DNA from: Bifidobacterium saguini DSM 23967
GTDB lineage: Bacteria > Actinomycetota > Actinomycetes > Actinomycetales > Bifidobacteriaceae
Direction: 5' to 3'
DNA length: 64,000 nucleotides
Assembly (NCBI RefSeq): GCF_000741715.1
Contig: NZ_JGZN01000004.1
Coordinates: 1 to 64,000, forward strand
Each line of letters opens with the position of its first letter. Positions within the stretch are counted from its first letter, which is position 1. A program made the position numbers and the translations under genes. Below the pieces are notes generated by a model. The model was not told the origin of the DNA. It searched no databases and worked only from the letters and a program-made list of their open reading frames with translations. Below are positions 42,633 through 49,890 of this stretch, piece by piece.

Positions 42633-45236
42633 ATGACATCGCCGATGCTTCCGGTCGCCCGTGAAGTAAACGTAGGAGGCGGCACTTGGCCGCTGCTGTG
42701 CAATGGAAATATCTGGGTGGAAGAGTCGCTGGTGAACAGCAACTACAGCATCGCTTTGACGCAGGATTTCATGTGCACAGCTTTGGCCAACACCGCTCCA
42801 GGCCAGTTGAACGTTATGGTCTACGACGAACGACTGACCGGATTCGCCGCACCATTCAAAGAGCTCAACGAAGGCGGCCGCCAGCTGCTGGACATACTCA
42901 GCTCCAAGCAGGATTTGGCATTGGCCATTACACGTCTCAAGGAACAGGTGCGTTCCACGTATGACATGATGCAGGGAACCGCACCTACATTGGCTGATTT
43001 TCGCGAGCACGAGGATTATCCTATGGGCGGCTACACCCTTCTGGTGGTGGCGGCGAATTATTCGCTCCTGCCCAAGGACATCCAAGTCAATCTGGACATT
43101 CTCGCCACAGCCGGGCCAAGGGCGGGCGTGAGCATCATTATGCATTCGCTGCTCCCGGATGATGAGGTGATGAAGAACATTGTTCTCAAGCCGTATCAAC
43201 ATGCTTGGATACCGCAAGAGAACTATTACGAAACCAATGCCAACGACATCATCGCAGTCGCGCACAATATCACGGAAAAACTGAAAGACCCGGCGTACGG
43301 GACTGATTCCATTCTCTTCAACACCGTCGAGAACCTGTCTGATGATGTGCTCTGGCAAGGCAGCAGCATCGACGGCGTGACGTTCTCCGTAGGCCGGTAC
43401 GGCAAACGAAATGTGGAAATCACGCTTGGCGATTCGCTGAATCAGCGTCACAATGCGTTGATCACCGGCGCTGTGGGTCAAGGTAAATCGAACCTGATTT
43501 CCGTCATCATCCACAGCCTTTGCCAGCGTTACAGTCCTCAGGAATTGGAACTGTACCTGCTGGACTTTAAGGAAGGCGTTACATTGCAGCCGTTCTGCCA
43601 ACAGGCTGATGGCGCATACCTTCCTCAGGCACGCGCCATAGGTCTTGAAGCGGATCGCGAATTCGGTTTGAGCGTACTCGAGCACTTGTTTGACGAGCAC
43701 CGCAAACGTCTGAAGCTCTTTAAAGAGGCGGGCGCGCAAAACATCTACGACTATCGCAAAAAGACCGGCATTATTATTTCCCGTATCGTATTGATCATCG
43801 ATGAGTTCCAGATGATGATTGACTCGAACGACGAGAAATCACGCCATATTGCTTCGTTGCTGACGAATGCCGTCCGCTTGTTCCGTGCAGCTGGCATTCA
43901 CATCATTCTGGCGTCCCAGACCATCGGCAACAGCATGGCGTTGATGGGCGGAGAGAACACGTTGCTGGCACAGGTACCGATTCGCATCGCTTTGAAGAAC
44001 TCCGTCTCCGAATCCCGTGCCACATTGGGCATGAATAACGAAGCTGCCGCATATCTGCGACCGCATGAGGCTATCGTCAACCTCAACTATGGCAACCCAA
44101 AGGATAATGACACCGTCAATATCGCGTACGCAGGAGGCGAGTTCGAGGAGCAAACACTGCTGCCGCTGCGACGGAAGTGGTGGCAGTACGCCATCAACGC
44201 ACACATGACCCGGCCGCCATTCGTCTTCGACGGCGAGCGCGACCGCGATTGGCAGTCTGACGCATCACTCGCAGTACCGGATATCAGCGGCTCTCCCGTA
44301 GTGCTGGCCGGCGGACGAATTGAAGTTGATTCCGAACCATTGGCGATTCCGCTGGGCCGAGATGCTGGCCGCAATATTGCGTTGTTCGGCTCCGGCGAGC
44401 ATGTTCCTGTGGAATTGATGGGCTTCGCCCTCGCTTTGGCACGTCAGAGCAAGGAGCATGCTGCCCACTTTGTGATTCTCGATGCGATGCTGCCAGATCC
44501 CAGCAGGCCGTACACCTGCGAGCAGCTCCGCAATATGCTACAGGCTCAGGGAGTGCAAGTTGACTTAGTGGATCGTCGTCATATCACTAAGACCATCCAG
44601 GAAATCGCCGCACAGCATGGGCTTAATTCCGGAAGCGACGCACTGCTGCCCACTGTTGACTGGGAAGCTGCGGCGGATGCCAATACCGATTTCGGCGCCG
44701 ACTTTGACGCCACGAAATTCGGGCTTCCGCCACAGCCGAGCTCCGATTCCTTCTCCAACACCGATACGGGCCGCAGCACCGCCGATATTGCCGTTCCTAT
44801 GCCGAGTCTTGATGTCAATGGCCCCTCGGCTCCCACGAGCACTTCGCATCTTGGAGACGAATCCACTGCAGATGAGATGGAGACCTATATCTTCGGCTTT
44901 GGCCTGGATCGCGTTGGCCGGATGCCGGAGGAATTCTCGACACTCTGTGATCAGGGCCCGACCAACGGCATTCATGTGCTCGGCTGGTGGCGCAAATACA
45001 GCGCTTTCGAGAAGCAGATGGGTATTGCATCCGATGGTTTGGACTTCTTCGATGCACGCATCGCCTTCCAAACCGATCAACGTACCATCGGTAACATCAC
45101 CGGCGATCCGGCATTCGAATACACGCCTGAAGACAATCGCGCCCTCGCGTGGGATGCCTCCAACATGAACGAACCGGCAATCATCATTCCGTATGCCACA
45201 GTGCCACTGCCCATCGCTCCGCATCCAGGCATATAA
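42633..45236 (+). CDS. FtsK/SpoIIIE-family ATPase
   Basis: An 867-residue protein without membrane helices. A vestigial ATPase-like domain precedes the active one (GPRAGVSIIMHSLLP near 161-175). The FtsK domain has Walker A GAVGQGKS (279-286), LLDFKEGV (309-316), Walker B VLIIDEFQMM (DE 390-391) and ILASQTIGNSM. Two further degenerate nucleotide-fold segments follow: RNIALFGSGEHVPVELMG has lost the Lys/Ser, and the C-terminus has GPTNGIHVLGWW. Several FtsK-like domains of which some are inactive is the layout of type VII secretion EccC/EssC; here FHA and membrane domains are missing. GGGAGAAC precedes the ATG. Four tiny genes follow. Confidence 0.85.
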   Translation: MTSPMLPVAREVNVGGGTWPLLCNGNIWVEESLVNSNYSIALTQDFMCTALANTAPGQLNVMVYDERLTGFAAPFKELNEGGRQLLDILSSKQDLALAITRLKEQVRSTYDMMQGTAPTLADFREHEDYPMGGYTLLVVAANYSLLPKDIQVNLDILATAGPRAGVSIIMHSLLPDDEVMKNIVLKPYQHAWIPQENYYETNANDIIAVAHNITEKLKDPAYGTDSILFNTVENLSDDVLWQGSSIDGVTFSVGRYGKRNVEITLGDSLNQRHNALITGAVGQGKSNLISVIIHSLCQRYSPQELELYLLDFKEGVTLQPFCQQADGAYLPQARAIGLEADREFGLSVLEHLFDEHRKRLKLFKEAGAQNIYDYRKKTGIIISRIVLIIDEFQMMIDSNDEKSRHIASLLTNAVRLFRAAGIHIILASQTIGNSMALMGGENTLLAQVPIRIALKNSVSESRATLGMNNEAAAYLRPHEAIVNLNYGNPKDNDTVNIAYAGGEFEEQTLLPLRRKWWQYAINAHMTRPPFVFDGERDRDWQSDASLAVPDISGSPVVLAGGRIEVDSEPLAIPLGRDAGRNIALFGSGEHVPVELMGFALALARQSKEHAAHFVILDAMLPDPSRPYTCEQLRNMLQAQGVQVDLVDRRHITKTIQEIAAQHGLNSGSDALLPTVDWEAAADANTDFGADFDATKFGLPPQPSSDSFSNTDTGRSTADIAVPMPSLDVNGPSAPTSTSHLGDESTADEMETYIFGFGLDRVGRMPEEFSTLCDQGPTNGIHVLGWWRKYSAFEKQMGIASDGLDFFDARIAFQTDQRTIGNITGDPAFEYTPEDNRALAWDASNMNEPAIIIPYATVPLPIAPHPGI

Positions 45237-45280
45237 CCAGCGCATCCCGACGCACAGCACACATAAGAAAGGAAGTCATC

Positions 45281-45535
45281 ATGTCGTTACGGCAGACCAA
45301 GGCCATTGTGACTTTGCTGCAAAGCGAAATCAACGCCCAAATCAGGCTGGTACTCAACTATCAAGGCGCCACACGGGACAATATGTCATTGGTGGTTTCA
45401 GAACTTGACGGCAGTGATAAAGGTTACGATCAGCGCATGATTGCCTCCATCAAGCAGACTCAAAAGTCGCTGGAAGAGACGCTCATCGAGTTGAAGCAGG
45501 CTTCCACGGCACTGGACCAGATTCGCATGCTCTAA
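45281..45535 (+). CDS. Small helical protein 1 (84 aa)
   Basis: Not recognised. An all-helical, Gln/Leu-rich protein beginning MSLRQTKAIVTLLQSEINAQ and ending in a heptad-like helix (SLEETLIELKQASTALDQIR). No signal peptide or WXG motif. AAAGGAAG precedes the ATG at 45281; the longer upstream frame overlaps the FtsK-like gene. Length and helical hairpin look fit WXG100-like export substrates or small adaptor subunits, but that is inference from position. Confidence 0.65.
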   Translation: MSLRQTKAIVTLLQSEINAQIRLVLNYQGATRDNMSLVVSELDGSDKGYDQRMIASIKQTQKSLEETLIELKQASTALDQIRML

Positions 45536-45582
45536 ACAAGCTTGCTCAATCAATTCGTATATTCACTAAGGACATACCCACT

Positions 45583-45846
45583 ATGGCATCAATTTACGAA
45601 ACGCAACTCGCGGCAGCGAAAATCAGCCACAACTCCAAGCAGCTCCAAACACTGATGGCAACCAACAGGGAGAAAATCGACCGCAACACCGTGCAATTAG
45701 CCGCGGTCACGCGCGGCTCGATTCCCGGTCAGCGCGCCACGCGCGAAGTACAGCAGGCATCTGCAGCAATGAAGAAAGCGATCAGCATGCTGGAAGAGTT
45801 GCAGAACGAAACCGCACGATACATCAAGGAATCGCGAGGAGCCTGA
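45583..45846 (+). CDS. Small helical protein 2 (87 aa)
   Basis: Not recognised. Two predicted helices separated by GSIPGQRATRE, so a helical hairpin is likely. Rich in Ala, Gln and Lys; no Trp, no Cys, no signal peptide. AAGGA precedes the ATG. It ends one base before the next small gene. Confidence 0.65.
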   Translation: MASIYETQLAAAKISHNSKQLQTLMATNREKIDRNTVQLAAVTRGSIPGQRATREVQQASAAMKKAISMLEELQNETARYIKESRGA

Positions 45847-45847
45847 T

Positions 45848-46141
45848 ATGGCATACGTCACCGTGGTAAACAAGCAGTGGGCTGCAGCACGAGACGCTGC
45901 AGTCGCCGCATTACAACAAGCGCTGCGCATAGCGAATGAGGCTGGAAGCCAAGCCGCCAAGGTGGAGCAGATGTCGAACGCAACCCTGCAGGGCACCGGC
46001 ACTGGTGTTCCGGTTGAGGGTGCTGCCCATGTAATGACTGGAAGCGCCAGCGCGGCGGCCTCATCCATCGCCGCCGCCATCGCCGCGGCCAAAGGCATAG
46101 ATGTTACCGAAGTCGTCTACGTTCCCGATACCTACCGATAA
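45848..46141 (+). CDS. Small Ala-rich helical protein 3 (97 aa)
   Basis: Not recognised. A first amphipathic helix (WAAARDAAVAALQQALRIANEAG), a Gly-rich turn (GTGTGVPVEG), an Ala-rich helix (SAAASSIAAAIAAAKG) and a short tail VYVPDTYR. CGAGGAG precedes the ATG at 45848, one base after the previous stop. The hairpin shape and tail are reminiscent of ESX-type substrates, without their WXG or YxxxD/E motifs. Confidence 0.62.
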   Translation: MAYVTVVNKQWAAARDAAVAALQQALRIANEAGSQAAKVEQMSNATLQGTGTGVPVEGAAHVMTGSASAAASSIAAAIAAAKGIDVTEVVYVPDTYR

Positions 46142-46196
46142 ATGACTGCACAGTCATCTGATCGCAGCACAACCTTAGGGAGAATAGAGCCTAATC

Positions 46197-46451
46197 ATGG
46201 TGGAAAGCATTCAGAATCATATCGATGACCTGCAGCGGTACGTCAAATCCGCTGAACGCGTGTCCTATGCGGCACGCCAGGCAGCGCAAGCTGTAAGCAC
46301 TGCGGAATCGTCGTTGGCGCGTATTCCTAAAGGTGGGCGAGCACAGGCACAAGCCGCACAGGCACGCGCGGAATTGCAGCAGTTGGTCGCGAATACGCAG
46401 CGCTATCAACAGGCTGCGAAAACGGCCATGCGACAGCTGCGGTCGTTCTGA
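46197..46451 (+). CDS. Small helical protein 4 (84 aa)
   Basis: Not recognised. A nearly continuous helix rich in Ala, Gln and Arg with a break at IPKGG; basic overall, ending AAKTAMRQLRSF. TTAGGGAG precedes the ATG at 46197. It is the last gene of the FtsK operon, followed by a bidirectional terminator. Confidence 0.62.
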   Translation: MVESIQNHIDDLQRYVKSAERVSYAARQAAQAVSTAESSLARIPKGGRAQAQAAQARAELQQLVANTQRYQQAAKTAMRQLRSF

Positions 46452-46477
46452 AATACTCACGAGCTAGGTCATCTACG

Positions 46478-46523
46478 GTAAGGGCCGCGCAATTCCTGAT
46501 TACGGAAATCGCGCGGCCCTTAC
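46478..46523. terminator. Bidirectional terminator ending FtsK operon
   Basis: GTAAGGGCCGCGC (46478-46490) pairs perfectly with GCGCGGCCCTTAC (46511-46523), with further pairing in the loop. It separates convergent operons. Confidence 0.75.
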
Positions 46524-46554
46524 TTGTGTCTACAGTTCAATCGCCTATACTCAA

Positions 46555-47721
46555 TCACTCCGAATCGATGTCATACGACACCGAGGCCACTTGCCATGCA
46601 AGCGTGCCACCGGTTTTCGCCACTTCCTCATCGGTCAGCGGCTGCTCAATCGTGCAGGTACCGGATGCACCAGGCTTCAACGGCTTATCCACCTTGCCAC
46701 TCACCATGAATCCGGATCCGCCTGCCACCGGATGACCATCGATGGTAAACATTACCGATACCTTGGCTGAAGGCCACTTATCATTCGTAGTGTTCTCAAC
46801 AGTACCGGTCAACGAATTGTGCCCATTATCGCCAGCTTGCTGTTTCTCAAACTTGATTTGGCTCAATGCGTCCTCATCAAGGGTGCCTTCGCTGGAGCTA
46901 TCGTCTTCGCTGTATTGGGAATCAATCACGCTGATTTTGGATACGTCGGTTACGGCATCGGCATCATAGATGATATAGAAGTCCACGGTTCGCTGCGCAC
47001 TTGCGCCAATGCTGAAATTGGATGTGCCACCTGCCGTATTAGCGAAGATCTGGAATCCGCCAACCTCGGAGTTCTCATCCTCAATGCTTGCGTACTTGGT
47101 AACGTGGCCGCCCAATGCCACTACATGATCCCGCACATCACCGTACTTGTCGGTAGCACTGTAGTCAACGCGGATGGTCGGAGCGACGGTCAGCGCCTCA
47201 CTGCTCGAAACAGTCATAGAGACCACATAGCAATCCTGCTTGCTGAGGCCGCTATCCCAGTAGTAGCTCTTGCTATACGAAACATCGCTGATGCTCACTG
47301 GAGAATCCTCTTGCTGAGTGCCATCAGAGGAATCATCGGCACCATTGGACTGCGTATCAGCGCTGGTGGATGAAGAGGATTGCTGCTGGCTGGAGGCCTG
47401 CTTCGAGGTGGAGCCGAACCCGTGTAACGCTAACGAACCGACTGCGAGTGCTGCCACCACTACAACGGTGACCAGCAATCCGCGAGGCGCATTGTGCAGG
47501 GTGTCGAGTAGGTGGCTGGTTGGTTTCTGCTCTGCTTGTGCCGACTGTGTACCGCTTTGGTTTGGCAATGGTATGGATGGCTGAGGCTGCGAGCTCGACG
47601 CGGACTGCGTTGGTTGTTGTGGCGCTGCCTGTTGTGCAGGCTGCTGAGGCATTGGCTTGCCGCAGTACGCACAGAATTTGGCGCCTTCTGCATTCGGTTT
47701 GCCACATGATGGGCAGAACAT
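46555..47721 (-). CDS. Zinc-ribbon membrane protein, extracytoplasmic domain
   Basis: A 388-residue protein. The zinc ribbon C3-x2-C6-x10-C17-x2-C20 is at the N-terminus, then a Gln/Pro-rich linker, one membrane helix (LLVTVVVVAALAVGSLAL, about 83-100) and a Ser-rich stalk. The remaining 240 residues should lie outside the cell and look beta-rich, with a C-terminal FxxxL-type domain ending in a conserved-looking SYDID. The architecture (zinc ribbon inside, one helix, domain outside) matches the next gene, suggesting a family of envelope proteins linked to the FtsK-like operon. Confidence 0.75.
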   Translation of the reverse strand: MFCPSCGKPNAEGAKFCAYCGKPMPQQPAQQAAPQQPTQSASSSQPQPSIPLPNQSGTQSAQAEQKPTSHLLDTLHNAPRGLLVTVVVVAALAVGSLALHGFGSTSKQASSQQQSSSSTSADTQSNGADDSSDGTQQEDSPVSISDVSYSKSYYWDSGLSKQDCYVVSMTVSSSEALTVAPTIRVDYSATDKYGDVRDHVVALGGHVTKYASIEDENSEVGGFQIFANTAGGTSNFSIGASAQRTVDFYIIYDADAVTDVSKISVIDSQYSEDDSSSEGTLDEDALSQIKFEKQQAGDNGHNSLTGTVENTTNDKWPSAKVSVMFTIDGHPVAGGSGFMVSGKVDKPLKPGASGTCTIEQPLTDEEVAKTGGTLAWQVASVSYDIDSE

Positions 47722-47824
47722 GAGGTTTCTCCTTTACAGGTGAAGCCGTTGTGCGATGCTGCGCAGCGATGGCAGTACCTCACAACGGCGATGGAATTAT
47801 CTGTGGCTTGAGCGTTCGGCGCGT

Positions 47825-49660
47825 TTACTGTGCGCTTCTGAGGCTGGCGAGGATGGCGATGACTTCCGCCTTCTCCTGTGCGGTCAGACCACCCTTGGTA
47901 TCGATTGTGGCGAAACTGCTATATCCGAAGCTCTCGAACAGGTATCCCGTATAAGCCGGAAAATCATGTGCTCCTTGGTATGAGTCCGGCATCAACGCCA
48001 AGTGCGAGCCTTCATCACCATCAACTTGCGCCACCATAAAGGGGCCTGGGTTCTGATAATTTCGGCAATCCTGGGCACATGGCGCATCAAACTGCGCATC
48101 AGCAATCTTCGTCACCGTCTCATGCTTCATGAACTTGCCCTGTATCGGCCCCCAATAGTATTGGATGGTCACACCACGAGCATTGGTTAAGTTAACTATT
48201 TCGACCAGATCTGTGATTTCGGGCTGTCCAATGGTCCAATCGGATGGATATTGGAATGTGTATTTCGTCACCGTAATCATATTCACCGTGTCGAACTGCG
48301 TGGTGTACGACTGAGTGAGTTGCACTGGCGTTACGGCATTGGAACCGTCATTGCCGTTCTGAGCGGTATCGCCATTGTTGCTGTTCTTGTTGCCTTCGCC
48401 CTTGTTGTCCGGGTTGGCCTGCTTGTGAATCTCGGCCAGCAGATCGGATGCGAGCTTGGCGGCGGCCTCCTTGCTTTGCTGCGTCATCACGGTCAGCGTG
48501 ATGGTACGGTCACCATCCTTGATGATGAAGTAATAGTTGTAATATCCGCCAATACCTTGGCCGTGGAATCCGTGCACAGTCATGGTATCGGGCACGGTAA
48601 TGCCTTCGGATTGCGTGTCCAGATTCATCAAATCGCTAAGGCCAAGGCGTTCGATCACGGTCAACATATTGGTGGCATCCTCGGCCGTGGTCACGTTTTC
48701 CTTACCAGCCTGGGATGCTGCAGTGTCTCCATAGTTGCGCTGCAACTCGGTATGCGTGTAACCGTTGTTCTTCAGCCAATTGTTCACCGCATTAAGGCCA
48801 CCCATTTGGCTGATCAGCGCGTTGGCAGTGTCATTGCTTTGATTTTTCAGCAGTTCAGTGGCCTGATCGTTCTGCTTCTTGCCGTTATCGGTTATGGCAA
48901 GGTACACGGGCAGGTACAAACCACTGGCTACACCACTGGTGCTCGCCTTGGACGATGAATACTCAGCCTTGCCATCAGCAGTCGCAGCGGCCACCGATGC
49001 CGGCTGCGCTGCGTCGACGATGTCGTCCAGCGTTTTCGAGTCAAACGAGAACTTCTTCTCAGTTTTCTTTGATTTCGTGGTTTTCGCAGTGGTTGTTGCA
49101 GGAGCCTCGGATGCCGTATTGTTGCGGAACTTCACGTAGACCACGCTGGCCACTACCAGCGCTACAACAACTATTGCGGCAATCACCAAAGCAATAATCT
49201 TCTTGCACTTCTTGGTTTTGGCATCTACTGGCGTATCCAGCGCAGGAACATCCGGCGTATCGGCGCTAGGAATCGCTGGAGTACCTGCAGTGGAGTCAGG
49301 CCTCGGAGGCAGTGGTACTGGCGGAAGATTATTCTCAACCGTCTGTGGCATCACGGGAGCAAATGTTTCCGGAACCGTCGCATCGGACGGCATTCCAGGA
49401 ACCGGTATTTCGGGAGCTGCTGTTTCAGTAGGCAACAGCGGAGACATACTCTCTGTGGGCTGCGCTGCAGCAGGCTGTTCTACTGTGGGCTGCGCTGCGA
49501 TGGGTTGCTCCACGGCTGTTTGCTCAGCATCAGGCTGAGTTGCAGCAGCTTGCTCCACTGGCGCAGATGGCTGGCTTTCAGACTCAACCCGAGAGCCGCA
49601 TTGCTGACAGAACGCAGCTCCCGGCACCAACTTTGTGCCACATTGACCACAGAATCCCAT
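47825..49660 (-). CDS. Zinc-ribbon membrane protein with dead beta-lactamase-like domain
   Basis: A 611-residue protein. Zinc ribbon C4-x2-C7-x10-C18-x2-C21, a long Pro/Ala/Gln linker, one membrane helix (about 152-175, KIIALVIAAIVVVALVVASVVYV), then an outside part. Residues about 210-400 follow the order of class A beta-lactamase-like folds: SNDTANALISQMGGLNAVNNWLKNNGYTHTELQR and NVTTAEDATNMLTVIERLG. The SxxK Lys and the KTG box are not kept, so catalysis is unlikely. The last 150 residues form another beta-rich domain (YPSDWTIGQP). GAGGGAAG precedes the ATG at 49660; the operator-like repeat at 49690 is 30 bp upstream. Confidence 0.75.
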   Translation of the reverse strand: MGFCGQCGTKLVPGAAFCQQCGSRVESESQPSAPVEQAAATQPDAEQTAVEQPIAAQPTVEQPAAAQPTESMSPLLPTETAAPEIPVPGMPSDATVPETFAPVMPQTVENNLPPVPLPPRPDSTAGTPAIPSADTPDVPALDTPVDAKTKKCKKIIALVIAAIVVVALVVASVVYVKFRNNTASEAPATTTAKTTKSKKTEKKFSFDSKTLDDIVDAAQPASVAAATADGKAEYSSSKASTSGVASGLYLPVYLAITDNGKKQNDQATELLKNQSNDTANALISQMGGLNAVNNWLKNNGYTHTELQRNYGDTAASQAGKENVTTAEDATNMLTVIERLGLSDLMNLDTQSEGITVPDTMTVHGFHGQGIGGYYNYYFIIKDGDRTITLTVMTQQSKEAAAKLASDLLAEIHKQANPDNKGEGNKNSNNGDTAQNGNDGSNAVTPVQLTQSYTTQFDTVNMITVTKYTFQYPSDWTIGQPEITDLVEIVNLTNARGVTIQYYWGPIQGKFMKHETVTKIADAQFDAPCAQDCRNYQNPGPFMVAQVDGDEGSHLALMPDSYQGAHDFPAYTGYLFESFGYSSFATIDTKGGLTAQEKAEVIAILASLRSAQ

Positions 49661-49689
49661 ATTTCTTCCCTCGCATCCTTCTTCGTGGC

Positions 49690-49706
49690 GATAACTATAA
49701 GTTAGC
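49690..49706. promoter_or_regulatory. GCTAAC-N5-GTTATC operator candidate (site 3)
   Basis: On the minus strand GCTAACTTATAGTTATC, one mismatch from perfect symmetry, 30 bp before the zinc-ribbon gene that ends at 47825. Flanking GTG on the left is also shared with site 2. Confidence 0.55.
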
Positions 49707-49752
49707 ACTTTCAGCTACGCCGCCATGATAGAAAGCAGGGCAATGGACAGTT

Positions 49753-49765
49753 CGTAGAATATACG
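49753..49765. promoter_or_regulatory. CGTAGAATATACG motif upstream of distal zinc-ribbon gene
   Basis: Fourth copy of the 13-mer found at 37423, 37488 and 39643, here 93 bp before the start at 49660, nearly the same distance as at 39753. Confidence 0.45.
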
Positions 49766-49816
49766 GATTTACGCGAATGCATATGAAGCCGTACTGCATG
49801 CACTGCACATACAAGA

Positions 49817-49855
49817 AACCCCTCAGCTCTCCGTATCAAATAGAGCTGAGGGGTT
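49817..49855 (-). terminator. Terminator of lysS
   Basis: AACCCCTCAGCTCT and AGAGCTGAGGGGTT (14-bp perfect arms, 11-nt loop) lie 36 bp past the lysS stop on the minus strand. Confidence 0.75.
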
Positions 49856-49890
49856 CTCACTTGGCCTATCGTCAGGCCACAAACCTTATG

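Noticed and set aside
45281..46451. Calling the four small proteins WXG100/ESX substrates outright
   Set aside because: None has a WXG motif or a YxxxD/E tail; only size, helicity and position beside an FtsK ATPase support the idea, so they are listed as unknown.
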